A DNA stretch of 64,000 nucleotides from assembly GCA_030141605.1 (NCBI GenBank), contig JAQGDQ010000311.1, forward strand, positions 65,001 through 129,000, given 5' to 3'. Source of the stretch: Tubiluchus corallicola. Taxonomy: Eukaryota; Priapulida; Priapulimorpha; Priapulimorphida; Tubiluchidae. A program made the position numbers and the translations under genes. Below are positions 23,701 through 63,785 of the stretch, piece by piece. The notes under the pieces were generated by a model that worked only from the letters and a program-made list of their open reading frames with translations, searched no databases and had not been told where the DNA came from. How positions within the stretch are numbered: position 1 is the first letter of the stretch; every line of letters begins with the position of its first letter.

Positions 23701-26700
23701 TCCAGGGCGCACGCCTGGGCAAGGTGTATGGAGATCCTGAGTTGCCCAGACAACAGGAACCCCCTCTCTTCCTCCCTGGTGTAGTCCAAAGGAAAGCGGA
23801 GCGATATGTTTGGCACCAGGTTGGCTGCAGGAGCCGCGGAGTCAGTGAACATCCTGCACATGTCCGCCTTCGGGGCTCCACTCCTGATTTGGAAGGTTTA
23901 CTCCTCTACACATGGCCGTTGGGTCACTTGACCTTCTCCGCCCTCTAGCCATTGGCTGCTTCTGCAGCTCCTGTGCCTAGTGTCGAGATACAGGATATTT
24001 GCTCCATACAGTTAGCAAAATGATACTGTCATTGAACAATCAGTTTATGCACAGTCTTAGTTTACTCTCCCACATTATAAGCTTACAGTCCATTAAACTT
24101 TGTTTTATTTGTAATAAGTAACAACGGCATGTATGTGACCGCAGAAACCAAGCTGTTCGTAAGCCGAGTTTTAAATTGAGGTTAAAATCGATCAATTTCG
24201 CTTTGATCATAGGGTCCCTTATAAGCGAGGTAATTTACCTGGGTTTCTATTATGCGGGACCTAAAGATATCGTCCCTTATAATCGAAAGTCCCTTATATC
24301 AGAGTACCTTATATACGCAGATTTTTACGTAGGAAATCGTTGCGAAAAATCGGGACCGGTGTTGGTGGTCCCTTATAAGCGAGTACCTTAAACTCGAGGT
24401 TGACTGTATGTTATTTTCATAACGCAGTGCTTGAGTTATAATATTTGTTCATTGCCTAGATTCTTGTTGCCGATCTCTGTTCATGTGATTGTTTTTTTTC
24501 TTGTTTTCACAACACAATAATGTTAAGTTTATGTTGTTTATTTTCTATGCTTTAACAGGGTTTAGCACATCTCCTGTGGATGAATCGTCAACATTACTCA
24601 GCTTTAATGAATGGCTGAGCAGTGTAACAGAGAGAATAAATCAAACCATGCACTACCAATTTGACGGTACGGATGGTATTATTTAATATAACTGAATGTG
24701 AAAGTAGAAAGAAATTATAGTCAGTTTGTGGCTGTAATGGAAAATACATCTTTTCCTCAGCATGCTCATCGATTACCGGTGACCATCCAATTTTTGCATT
24801 TACCTAGACAGGAAATTAAAGTTCCGAATTCAATTTAAAATTCTTTGTATCACCTACAAAATACTACATGGTTTGGCACCTGCACACCTTACCGATCTTT
24901 TAGTACGCCGTAATGTATCCCGAACACTTCGTTGTAATGCTAATAAACAAATGAATTTACATCGGCCATTTCCTAATGCAGTATTCTATGACGAAAAAGC
25001 TTTTACTTGTCTGAGCGCCACGTCTCTGTGACAATTGTAACAGTGTTTATCACTATATGTTCTATCTTGCTTGTTCTTTAATAAAAATTTTGATGTTTTG
25101 TCATTTTACGCTGCACTTTAATTCTACCTTTTGGTTGTAATGATGATAAATAAACTTTTTCTAGTTTATGATTATAAAATGGATGCTGTAATCAAAAGCA
25201 TTAATTACCTGACTTCATTTCTGTATTTGCGTGTTTTTCTGTGCATGAAATCATTGTGTAGCCAAAACCTAGAAAATAGGTTACAGCTTTCAATAAGTTT
25301 TATTACTTGAACTCAAAACAACGTGCATCTAAATTGTATTTTTAAATTATTATCCCTGAAATATTTACATAATTAATGTAAGTTTATATCTAGTCACTAC
25401 TTTATGAATATGTAGACTATATTTAGTTCATCTTTCATACAGGTGACCCAGAGCCTCTGATTTTTTACGCACCACAGAAATTCTTTGACTGCTTAGCACA
25501 GCGTCTCTCGGCAGGTTTGAAAAAGAAACGACTTCCCAACTCTACCTCCACGTTCGTTAGAAGGGAGGCACTACCTCTCGGCGTCTTCTCCAAGTTTACC
25601 TGGCAGATCACAAATGTTTTACACGTTAAGCAAATATTTGACACGACTGAGGTGCGTGAAACATTTTACTAGTATTCCAGTGTACAAATGCATTTGAGTT
25701 GAATTGGTAGGAACATTCATTTTCTTGCACAGTTGCTCATGCACAGGTACCAACTAGGGTGTGTTTTTTATAGGACCACTTTGGAGACCAAGTTTGACTT
25801 TTGTGAGGAAATATTCGATAAAAAATGTTTACAAAGACATAGAGAGTGCACTGGAATAAGCTTCTAAAAGACATTTCTGTTCTTGATATTGAGCTGAACA
25901 GGTGAAAGTGCATTGTACAGTTCTATTCGTAGACACCAGGCCAACCAACCTACAGGTAATGTTATGACCTTTAAACTAGGAAGCCCATAACATTACCTGC
26001 GATTGGTTGAGCAGTGGTTTCCTTTGGAAAGAACGAACACGTGACATCGTCAGTTGTCTTCTGGTTGTCGTGGAATGCACTTCTCCGTCTGCCTGATTCC
26101 GTAAGGTTTGAAGCATTGTCATCAGGTTTTGTTTTTTTTCTATTGTGTGTTCTTCTCAGCCGTCCCTTTTGAAAATTTCTTTTTTTAAAATTTCTGGAGT
26201 GTCCGTTATGTAGTGCTTACCCGCATCACCGATGGCGGACCGTAAGGCTATCTACCGTGTCGAACCCCGGAACAATATGTTAGAAGGTTTATCTGTAAAG
26301 AATAACTGTTAATAAAAGTACTTTGTGCTTGCTCTGTTTTGAAAATTGAAATATTAGTGGGTACTCAGCAGATTCAGACATGTGTGACCAATGCTTGATC
26401 CCTAGAGAAGAAATCACATAACTTTCTCTTTGCGACACTTTCACAAGTGAGTTTATAAATTACTTCATTGGTAATGTAGCAGTACAAACTATATAGAAAC
26501 GCGTGAAAATTGCAGGGATGAACATTTTCCTCGGATACGCGGAATTCCGAGTTTTTGGAAGACCAGTAGTGCCATTTTTGTAAATCGCGTAAATTCGTTG
26601 AAAAACTTTTTACAGACCCAGTACATTATTTCACAAGCTGACCGCTAGTTGGCAGGCCGTCACTTTGTTTACATCACGTACATCAGTGTAACCACGTGTA

Positions 26701-29700
26701 TATCTCTATGTATAAAAATATAGAATCAATTGTACGGAGTTATTTGAGTCAATCGCAGACAGTTTTTATATACTTTTGCATAGGAGCGGCCAGTACTTAG
26801 GCGTTTTTGAGACAATTAGGTATCATGTATCCTTGATAGTTGGGTATTTTGAATTATGCATGAAACAAGGTAACTGATATTTTAAATCCACTTAGAGGCT
26901 CTCTATGGTCACAAAATTGCAATTTGTTGCTGGCTCCAAGGGGGCCTCGCTCCCCTTGAACCCCCATAGTGGCCTACGCGGCCCCCAAACCCCCGGCCTG
27001 TTTCAGAGTTTTTTGCAGTTTATCATTCTCATCCCTGAAATTGAATGAAACCATTGCATGAACTTTGTTTTAGGCCATGATTGATTTCGTATGTAATCCT
27101 CAGTTTTCCCTCAATGATGAAAAATTGTCTGTAAACATTCTTGTCATTTCATATTCACACAAACAAGAAGTAAAAACAAAGACAAACTTTATTTACCGTC
27201 ATTCATTTAACAAACAATATTAGCACTAACTGCTATTTAGTGATTTACACCAACCCATTTACTGGGAAGGATGCAACACACGACTTACATTACACAACGG
27301 CTTTGTATTTTGGCCTTTTCTCTGCTTGCATCTTCCATCATATTAGACACCGAGTTAGCGTATTAGTAATTTTTTCGTAAAAAAATAAACCAAAAATTTG
27401 GATAAACTTTAAAATAATAATGTCGCCCTTTGCCCATATTGAAAGTGTCATTTTTCAGTGTCAGCCGAGATTTGTCAATTCATATAGCACCATTGTTCTT
27501 GTTTTTGTTGTTGTCATTGTCGTTATTAAAATAATAATGCCTTTGCTCGTATTGAAAGTGCAATTTTCCAGTATGCCAACTGAAATTGATCTATACATGC
27601 AGCAGCATTGTTGTTGTTTTTGTTATTGTCATTGTCGTCGCTGTTGCTGTTATTGTTGCCGCTGCTGCTGCTTCTGTTATTATTACTGTTATTATTATGA
27701 GTAACTGTAGGTCTGTTAACAAGAAGTTACAAAACATACTATACAGTACCCACACATATTACTTGTAGAGTCGAGTTTGACAGAGAGATTGAATCTGAAC
27801 TTAATTAAGTCTGTGTGATAATAAGTCTCTTTTTTGCCACATTCACCAAAATTTTGCATAACTTTATTCAGCTAGTTTTCTTGTTATTGCTTCTATTGAA
27901 CTTAGGAAAGGAGTTTCTTTATTAACATTTTCTAACTTATTTATATTTTAATTACTTATTTAAGTTTGAATATTAGAATTCTTCTAACATTTGTTACCCT
28001 TGTGTAATTCTTCATTTGCAGTGTCCACTGGAGGTAACACGGAGTTTTATCGAATGCAAAGACGGAACGTATCATCCGTACGAGCCTCCCAAAGTTCAGG
28101 TGGAAGAAATTACGGATCAGTACAGAAAGACGGAGAATCAGCCTCTAATAAAACCATTTGAACTGAAAACATTTATCAAAGTTGGTATGTGAGATAAGTT
28201 GAAATGAAAAATTCATAAGTGAACTTGTGTCCATCAGTTTGTTAGCGTAAAAGTAACAACAATGACGACGGTACCGGCAGTGGCAGCAGCAACAACAACA
28301 TCAACAATGATAAAAATAATTTCGTTAAGGTGCTATTTCAAGATTAAAAGTTCACAACAATAAAATTGATGAATAACGACAATAGAAGATTGAACATATA
28401 CAGCATCAACACAGAGAGTGCATAACATGTTGCAAACAAGGTTTTATGCATAAGCTGGACTGAAAAAACATTGGTTTGCTTTGAAAGCATCAACATTAAT
28501 GGCGCATTTAAAGTTGTTCACTAATCTTTGGGCTTGAGCTGTAAAGGTCTTATCACCTTAAGTATTACATCTTGCGTGGGAAACAGTGAATCAATAACTT
28601 GAAATTAGGTAGCCTTAAGGAAGCTGTGAAAAAACAGTAAGCATATTTGTGAAGTGAAGTAAGAAACCTGAATGTAGAATTTTGTAGGATTCAATAATGT
28701 TTAGTGATATAACAATGGCTTTATATAAGAAATGGTTATGTATTCAATCACGTATAGTGATATAACAATGGCTTTACATAAGAAATGGTTAGGCATTCAA
28801 TAATGTTTAGTGATATAACAATGGCTTCATATAAGAAATGGTTAGGCATTCAATAATGTTTAGTGATATAACAATGGCTTCATATAAGAAATGGTTAGGC
28901 ATTCAATAATGTTTAGTGATATAACAATGGCTTTATATAAGAAATGGCTAGGCATTCAATAACATTTAGTGATATAAGAGTGGCTTTATATAAGAAATGG
29001 TTAGGCATTCAATAACATTTAGTGATATAACAATGGCTTTATATAAGAAATGGCTAGGCATTCAATAACATTTAGTGATATAAGAGTGGCTTTATATAAG
29101 AAATGGCTAGGCATTCAATAACATTTAGTGATATAAGAGTGGCTTTATATAGGAAATGGTTAGGCATTCAATAACGTTTAGTGATATAACAATGGCTTTA
29201 TATAAGAAATGGTTAGGTTACCGCACAATTAGGTTATGTTGATACTGCTACTATGTGCATAACGAATCATTTGCTTGCAGTTAAGTGTAGATAACACTGG
29301 TAAGGCAATAGTTGACATACGGTTTAATATATATATATGTATCAACATTCTTGATATAACTTCCGCAATCATATTTGTATCCTAATCAGATGTTTTATGA
29401 AAATGCTTCTTCTTATCAGCTGAGTTATTGTATGGCAGATGATTGCTTTTTTAGTAGACAACATTTTGTTATCGCCATTCTTACTGGAAAACTAGAAACC
29501 TGGGAAGTCTTATTAAAACTCTTTCAAAATTGAATGGGGTGATATTTACCGGAATTGCATATTTTCAGGTAATATGTCACCAGATCAAAAAGAACCTATA
29601 CCGTTCACCATAGAATGGATACCGAATATTCTTCCCAAGTCGGAAATAGGAGAACTTCGCATAAAATTCCAGTACGGTCACCAGCGGAACGGTCAAATTG

Positions 29701-29795
29701 AGATTCGATGTGCGTCATCTACAGCTGAGATCGACCACGAATCTGTACTTGTTCCTGGGACATTAACCATACCTATTGACTCGATAGCAACCTAG
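17615..29795 (+). CDS. C2orf42: C2orf42 homologue, complete, nine coding exons
   Basis: Coding exons: 17615-17774, 18594-19123, 20284-20413, 20902-21099, 23251-23358, 24559-24666, 25443-25651, 28022-28184, 29569-29795. All junctions are GT..AG with matching phase; total 1833 nt, 610 aa plus stop. Conserved blocks match vertebrate C2orf42: [105 protein letters not shown]. Visible motifs are a zinc ribbon (C28xxC31, C42, C47) and a SWIM-like C224xC226...C244xH246. The middle (about 275-375) is low-complexity and acidic. Molecular function is not established; zinc-dependent nucleic-acid binding is an inference. Introns hold a LINE or SINE each, or a minisatellite. Confidence 0.92.
18594..20413 (+). 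CDS. C2orf42: C2orf42 exons 2-3, core and SWIM-like motif
   Basis: Exon 18594-19123 is the largest of the gene and ends at CSCKEFK. Exon 20284-20413 starts CHKIL and carries [13 protein letters not shown]. Together they give CxC-x17-CxH, the SWIM zinc-finger spacing. A phase-0 intron splits the motif. Confidence 0.85.
21490..22140 (-). mobile_element. Non-LTR retrotransposon 3' end in C2orf42 intron 4
   Basis: Minus-strand frame 22132-21797 encodes [20 protein letters not shown], the C-terminal zinc-ribbon-like segment common in LINE reverse transcriptases. The element ends near 21490 in an (ATT)n tail on its own strand. 5'-truncated. Confidence 0.75.
22464..22973 (-). mobile_element. 5S rRNA-derived SINE, full-length copy
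   Basis: Reading the minus strand from 22973, about 119 nt resemble 5S rRNA (ACGTTGAAAACACCGG, AGTTACGCAACATAGAGCC, TTGGATGGGTGACCGCCTAG), including the internal pol III control region. A body of about 390 nt shared with four other copies follows. The family is unnamed here; a 5S head is the mark of SINE3-type elements. Confidence 0.82.
23582..23991 (-). mobile_element. 5S-derived SINE body, headless copy
   Basis: It matches the body of the copy at 22464-22973 over about 400 nt, including GGATCTCCATACACCTTGCC and CAAATCAGGAGTGGAGCCCC on the minus strand, but stops before the 5S head. It is 5'-truncated and lies in C2orf42 intron 5. Confidence 0.8.
24144..24408 (-). mobile_element. Pogo-like MITE, partial copy
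   Basis: It ends CGAGGTTGACTGTA and contains repeated CCCTTATAA words as in 35919-36397. One terminus appears to be missing. In C2orf42 intron 5. Confidence 0.65.
24780..25165 (+). mobile_element. Non-LTR retrotransposon 3' end in C2orf42 intron 6
   Basis: The plus-strand frame around 24819-25031 reads [21 protein letters not shown] then AHLTDLL, ending LSATSL-stop, a typical C-terminal segment of jockey/CR1-like reverse transcriptase. The following AT-rich 3' UTR ends in AATAAACTTTTT near 25165. Confidence 0.8.
25941..26009. repeat. Short hairpin in C2orf42 intron 7
   Basis: CAGGTAATGTTATG (25953-25966) pairs with CATAACATTACCTG (25986-25999), extended by CAACCAA/TTGGTTG, with a loop of about 19 nt. 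The stem is about 25 bp with a small bulge. Confidence 0.5.
26638..26820 (+). repeat. Dispersed repeat X, copy 2
   Basis: Second copy of the element at 3611-3840, without the 51-bp duplication. It lies in C2orf42 intron 7, followed by an unusually GC-rich patch at about 26935-27005. Confidence 0.65.
27480..27700 (+). repeat. Degenerate TTG/GTC trinucleotide-rich tract
   Basis: Interrupted GTT/GTC/GCT triplets in C2orf42 intron 7. The resulting open frames (poly Cys/Val) are simple-sequence artefacts. Confidence 0.6.
28689..29216 (+). repeat. Minisatellite, about 54-bp unit, ten copies, C2orf42 intron 8
   Basis: About ten tandem units built on TTAGTGATATAACAATGGC and AAGAAATGGTTAGGCATTC, with a subfamily reading AAGAGTGGC. 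Periodicity is 53-54 bp. Confidence 0.85.
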
Positions 29796-31708
29796 GCTAT
29801 ATTGTAAGCTATGTGTAATATACTTATACCTATAGTTGTGTAATATAATATTGTATACTAATTTTTGTAGTTTTATCTATGCTCAACAGAATTTCAACTA
29901 GGTAAATTTGTTTACTGTTTAAATTTTTACATCTAGTATCTGTGACTCATGAGTTAAAATATGAACTTACATTAGATACATAAAATGTATATTCTGTTCT
30001 AGAAGTTGATTTTCCCGGGATAGTGATGACACACTGTTTGTTTCGCTGGTGAAAATTAGGCTATGAAACATGTAATAAATACAGTTACTACATTCATAGT
30101 TATTGACAAAAAGCAACTAAACGTCAAAGAGGAAAACGAAGTGAGTAAGAAACTGTTGAACTTTTATGAGATTTGCTAGCTACATCTGATGTGTATAAAC
30201 ATCTTGTGCATGTTGAACATGTAATGAGACTGAAGACGGACATTCTCTGGTTAATGTAAGTTCCTCAGAGTTTGTGGAATCAACAGTGTCTGCTCGGTAG
30301 CATGTTGCCAGAGTCGTCTAAAGATTCAGACATGTGCATTGTTTTGGGAAAATACTGAGGCCGAAATGGAGTCGTAATTTATGATACAATCCTAACTTTA
30401 TTCGTCTTTTTCTCTAACTTTTTTTCACAATAGAAGATTTTGCGGTAATTGTTATTGTTAAATGGGAACTAGCCAGTTGGGTGATGATATGACGATACCG
30501 TAATTATAAGTTGCATATAAATAAAATGGCAAAACTTGCATGGCTTCCCAGAGTGAAATATATTACGGCCATTTTTTTCTGGATTTGCAATCAACTTTTT
30601 ATTTGGGAGATAAGCTAAGCTAAGTAGTTTTTTGCTGTAAATAATGATTCATTCACATGTCCAGCTAGCAGATGGCAGCACCGACATGCTAAGCAGAAGC
30701 GGTGTCTAACAATCGCATAATATTTTTGTGTAACTGTTTGAAGTTGTGTTTGGCTAGTTATTGTTTCCGTTAAATATCATTGATTCTTTACCTCTTATTT
30801 AAAAAGCCGTGTCTCAGCCAATGCTATCAGCTTATTTTATGATTATTTCCGAGGATTATTGAGAACCAAAATGTGTAACGCAGTGAGATTATTGTTGAGT
30901 GCTTTTCTGTGTTGCAGGTATTAGTAAGATGTAAGAAAAGCAAGATCTTTCATCATGGCGCATCTTATAATAATCATTTTTTATACAGTTCAGCTACTCA
31001 GAATCCAATACCCAATGGATTATTACACATGTTGAGTTGTTGCTCTGGTACGAAACTAGCTGTTTATGAAGAAGAATCCTGTAAGATGACACACCTAACT
31101 GGCAGAGGTTTCTTAGCCACGTTCTTTTATAACTTTCCCTCACTGAAAGAAAGTACAGTAGGCAAAACCACTCAAAAGACATTTTGCCAGCAGCCACCCA
31201 TACATTTACTGATCAGAGTCAACATTGCTTAACTGCGGTCAGTAAAGACATGTTTTGACCACTCAACTATTCCTTACCCTTCTTTGTTAATAGTATCTGT
31301 CTATACCTTACTAAACCATATTCCAAAGTGTCAGAAAAATGCAAGTTTGGCGTCCTGGTAACGATTGTAGTAATGTTGATCTTTTGAGTGCAACTTCAGC
31401 TTTTAAATGTTATCAGTTAACTAAAGGGTCATACATGTATTTGGGTAAAGCTTTGGAATTACCAGGTTTGTTTCATAGAAAGTGACAATATTGTAATTTC
31501 TTTACTGCACTGTGGAGATGCGAAAAAGGAATTGAAACAGTAGTTTTTTTATGATGTAACTGGTTAAATGCCTGTAATTCAACAAGTACGAAATGAATAC
31601 AGTAATAGAGAATCGTGTATTTGATGTTTTTTGTTTTGCCGTGAGGTCACAACCTGTACTAGTTTTATGATTATAGTACTGATTGCATTATTATACCATA
31701 TGATGTTG
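29796..31708. other. C2orf42 3' UTR and intergenic region
   Basis: A poly(A) signal AATAAA lies at 30074-30079, 279 nt after the stop. No other coding evidence was seen; open frames at 30909-31232 have no recognisable motif. Confidence 0.5.
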
Positions 31709-31710
31709 TC

Positions 31711-31981
31711 TACGGCCATATCACGTTGAAAACACCGGTTCTCGTCTGATCACTGCAGTTAAGCAACGTAGAGCCTGGTTAGTACTTCGATGGGTGACCG
31801 CCTAGGAATACCAGGTGCTGTAGGCTTGCTGGATGGCCACATTGTATCTCGACACTAGGCGGAGAAGCTGCACAAGCAGCCAACGGGTAGAGGGCGGAGG
31901 AGGTCAAGTGACCCAATGGCCATGTAAACCCTCCAAATCAGGAGTGGAGCCCCGAAGGCGGACCAGTGCAGCATGCTCAGT
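31711..31981 (+). mobile_element. 5S-derived SINE, 3'-truncated copy
   Basis: A clear 5S rRNA-like head (CTACGGCCATATCACGTTG ... GGTGCTGTAGGCTTG, about 31711-31829) is followed by about 150 nt of SINE body ending near GCATGCTCAG. This is the most 5S-like head of the family. It is not proposed as a functional 5S gene because the SINE body is attached. Confidence 0.8.
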
Positions 31982-32606
31982 TGTTCAAAAGTGCAAAATC
32001 AAATTCGAATCCTTATTATATGAGGTTCTGGCTATAAAAACCTAAAGTCAGAGTTGAACAAACATGTTTAAGCATGCAGTGATATTCGATGCTCTCAAAT
32101 CCTACAATATTGGTTTTAGAATGTCAAACTTCAATCTTCTGTCGTTCAAAAATGGCCAGTGTCTTTGACCAAAATGCTGGAAAGTTAATATTTACTATAA
32201 AATTGAATTTGACAATAATGACATTTGTGACAGAAAAATTTGCTTTAAGAAAAGTGGAGCAATCGAGAAATGGTGTTTTATCACATCAAATTCACTTAAT
32301 TAATTGAGACGCAAATTTAGTTAGAAAAACAACACTATAAGTTTTTGTATAGTTACTTCTGTATTTATTTGTTCAACATTAAACTACATTCAGCAAAATA
32401 ATGTATAGTGATTATTAATATAATCAGGTAGTGGCTTAGAAATCAATGCAGACTACGGGTCACCACAAATATGTACTTAAACACTAAAATGTCAACAGCT
32501 TAAATAAAATTTATCAGTGTTGTTGAACTGGTAAAGAGGGTTAGCAGAAAGAGAGTGAGCTTTGCAGTTATCGAACACTGACATCTTGTAAATCAGATTA
32601 ATAGTG

Positions 32607-32779
32607 ATAGATTAAGATTAACCTGGTCAGGTAATCGATTTTAATCTTGGTAGATTAAGATTAACCTGGTCAGTTAATCGATTTTAATCTTGGTAGATTA
32701 AGATTAACCTGGTCAGGTAATCGATTTTAATCTTGGTAGATTAAGATTAACCTTGTCAGGTAATCGATTTTAATCTTGG
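32607..32779 (+). repeat. Minisatellite, 43-bp unit, four copies
   Basis: Units contain TTAACCTGGTCAGGTAATCG and TTAATCTTGGTAGATTAAG. TTAATCTT and AAGATTAA within and across units are inverted, so each unit can fold. Intergenic. Confidence 0.8.
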
Positions 32780-33369
32780 TTGTAACAAAAGTTTATAAAT
32801 GCAGTAGGTAATGATGGCGCCACTGCTGTAACCTCTTATGCGTATTTGCCAGATTTAGTATAATTGTCACTATGACGCCATCTGGCTCTGCACAACCATC
32901 ATCTGACTTACAAGATGTTATGTGCGAAAATGGAAAGTTTTGTGGTATATGGGCAAAATGCGTGTAAGTATACTGGGAATGGAATATGCAGTTTTGCAAG
33001 AGTCAATTTTTCCCTGAGACAAAAATAGAATCGCTTAAAGAAGTGCTATTTATTCTAAATGTTTCATAATGTTCAGCACGTTGTTATTATGATAGTGCAG
33101 CAAAATTAACATCACACTGTTAACGGCATTGCACGCAGATTTTACTTTTTTAAAGCAAAACAACAAGCAACTGTTCATGGTCACACAAACGAAAAAACAT
33201 GATCTTGTAGAGTCATGCAATGTATTGGCAATTCATTAATAACATTTTTTGAAAGAAAACTACTCATACCAAATGATACAGAAGATCGGTAAAGCAGTTT
33301 TTGCAGAAAATGCAGCAGGCGCCATTTCTGAAAATCCCGCATTAGATTAGGCCAAAGATAATCTAAAAT

Positions 33370-33675
33370 ATGGAAAAGCAGCAAAAGGAATTCATAAATT
33401 TGGCAATGAAGAGGCAGCTGGAAACTGGTAATACTGACAACATTAAACGGAGACAAAGCACCATCTCTTTGGACAAAATTAGTATACAAGATTCAAAGTT
33501 CAAACATTTGATCACTCGAATGAAAACGGTGAATAGAAGCAAGAGAGTGACAATTTATAGAGTTAAACCAAGAAACAGATACCAATTTGGGAATTGTCAC
33601 TTATATATTCCAAAACTTTCAAATGCAGGAAATGTACCTGTGTTAGCCAACCACACAGGCGATGTAACACTGTGA
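33370..33675 (+). CDS. Unrecognised 101-codon open frame
   Basis: An ATG-initiated frame begins MEKQQKEFINLAMKRQLETG and ends HTGDVTL. It is basic and of moderate complexity, with no repeat character, signal peptide or known motif. It stands alone between two convergent genes. It may be chance or part of an unannotated transcript. Confidence 0.15.
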   Translation: MEKQQKEFINLAMKRQLETGNTDNIKRRQSTISLDKISIQDSKFKHLITRMKTVNRSKRVTIYRVKPRNRYQFGNCHLYIPKLSNAGNVPVLANHTGDVTL

Positions 33676-35544
33676 TTCTTTTAACATCTCAAGTTTTGAT
33701 TACATACGAGGGCAGTGTAATCTCAAATTTTAATACACTTTAGAATGGCGATACCTGAATAACTAATTACTGTTATGACAAATTAACAAAGTTAATGCAA
33801 CAGGTGCAATTACAGTTAATTACACTAGGATCAAATATGGGAAAAACACGCTGTTCAGTATACAGGGTGTTACGTAGGATTGTCTGGCATTTTTTCTTCA
33901 GACGATTATCTCATTTTACAACATGGAAAACAATTTTTTATGTGAAGTTCATAAGTTTTGCAATTTCTTGTAAAAAGTGCTGTTATCTTGTTCCTATCAG
34001 GGGCATTTCTTCAAATACTGCATACCAGTGAATTACATCGTAAACGTCAAAGAAATCAAAGACCATCATGTTGAAATCAAAGCAATTCTCTACCGGTGCT
34101 GTTTAAGAAGACGTTTTTACAAAACACTGCAGTGAACTGGGAAAATGCATATATTAGCATTGGAAATCTCAAAACGTATAGCAGCAATGTTTCATAACTC
34201 CAAAATATTAAATGTAACGAGAAAGAATTGATCACGAACCAAAGACTTGTACACAGTAAATGCATAATTACAACAAAAACAAGCTGCAACACTTGGGAAA
34301 CGAAATTTCATCAAACGCTAAAACGCATAAAAATTTATAACTAATATACTAGCTACAAACTGCTAATACATTAATTAAAATGACGCTAAATTTAAAAATC
34401 CATACACCCACACTATACCTACATACAATAATAAGAAACTTTTGACTATCACGTAATTGCCAAATGTGCAGCAGAGTGCTGTGCCTACAAACCATACACG
34501 AAACTTTTCAGTGATCATCTACCATTTTATTTATATTAAACCTACTGTACCTACAACCAATATGAGAAACCTTTATAATATCATGTAATCATCAAGAGTT
34601 ATGCTGTCTACAAATAAGACAGCCTGAAATCTTTGTAATACACTAAGATCAAAAGACTAGTTCAGTAGTTCACAGACAAACATACAAAATTTGATTCTTT
34701 CAAAAATGAGATTTTCTTGTATGAGATGGCACAATAAGAATTTAATATGCTTTTACTAAATGTCGAAATGTTGGTGATGAAACACATGAAAAGCATAATA
34801 TACATAAGAATGTGCAGAGCAGAAAACATTATAAATTACATACGTGCTGCCAGCATTCTAGCTCAAAAACAGATCTAAAAGTGGAGATAAATATAAGCAC
34901 ATAAGAAAATAAAAACAAACCTTAACACTAATAAAAATGGCATCTACTTGCTTGCAGTTCAAACATTTTTTTGCTTTTTGTTGTGACATCTAAGATAACA
35001 GTTATATCTAGGAAATACTAATCTATCAATTATAACTTCTGTCTTCAAAAGCAAAAAACATAACAAAAAATTGACTACTATTTTCAAATTAACAAAGAAT
35101 ACAAGTGAAAACAAGCCACTATCACGAAAATGCACGTGCGCATAAATGGAATCGTCTTTAGCCAAAATTTTAACTTTTTCGTGGAAAAGCATCATTTCAC
35201 AATTGCATTACATTAAGAGGTTGCAAAAGTAGTCGAATTTTTTTTGGAAAATGTGGGTGAGATGCAGGAAATCCTATTGGACAGCTTGTGTGCAGTGCTA
35301 ATAGTGAATAATGACTAACAAACCCAACATACTTTCATATGGAATTCACACAGAAAATTTTTTTTGATAAATAAACACAGAAGCACAAAATACCAGTGAA
35401 GTACTGTGCACACCGTACACAGTAAAGATTCTTACTTAAAGATGAGATTACTGCTACTAAAAAGATTTAGCTAAAATATGTAAAAATTTACGAATGTCTG
35501 TCCAGCCGTTAAAAAGAAAAGCAACCAGGTCTCTAAAATGATGC

Positions 35545-63403
<27,859 letters not shown>

Positions 63404-63411
<8 letters not shown>

Positions 63412-63785
63412 CTGAAACAAGTAAAAAACAACTCATCACTTAATATCCTTGAAACAAGTAAAAACAATTCATCACTTAGATCTCCCTGAAACAAGTAAAA
63501 ACAACTCATCACTTAGATCTCCCTGAAACAAGTAAAAAACAACTCATCACTTAGATCTCCCTGAAACAAGTAAAAACAATTCATCACTTAGATCTCCTTG
63601 AAACAAGTAAAAACAACTCATCACTTAGATCTCCCTGAAACAAGTAAAAACAACTCATCACTTAGATCTCCCTGAAACAAGTAAAAAACAACTCATCACT
63701 TAGATCTCCCTGAAACAAGTAAAAAAACAACTCATCACTTAGATCTCCCTAGAACAAGTAAAAAAAAACAACTCATCACTTACCT
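63404..63785 (-). repeat. Splice-acceptor minisatellite, about 37-bp unit, ten copies
   Basis: On the gene-sense strand each unit reads ACTTGTTTCAG then GGAGATCT then AAGTGATGAG. The last unit's TGTTTCAG|GGAGATCT is the real 3' splice site and exon start at 63411. Nine further copies lie upstream, a few with one or two changes (for example TTCTAG). At the far end the array meets GGGGAG|GTAAGTGATGAG, a 5' splice-site-like version of the same motif. Confidence 0.88.

Larger units (their letters stand above)
31990..35540. other. Intergenic region between convergent C2orf42 and NDRG
   Basis: It holds the 43-bp minisatellite and one unrecognised plus-strand frame (33370-33675); otherwise AT-rich DNA with no supported exon. 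NDRG's 3' UTR must begin at 35544 on the minus strand, but no close AATAAA was seen. Confidence 0.4.

Noticed and set aside
28689-29216. CRISPR-like array
   Set aside because: Units are contiguous, without unique spacers, and lie in an animal intron; this and the other arrays are minisatellites.
31711-31829. Possible functional 5S rRNA gene
   Set aside because: Strong 5S similarity, but it continues directly into SINE body sequence and has no T-run terminator at the 5S end; treated as a SINE head.
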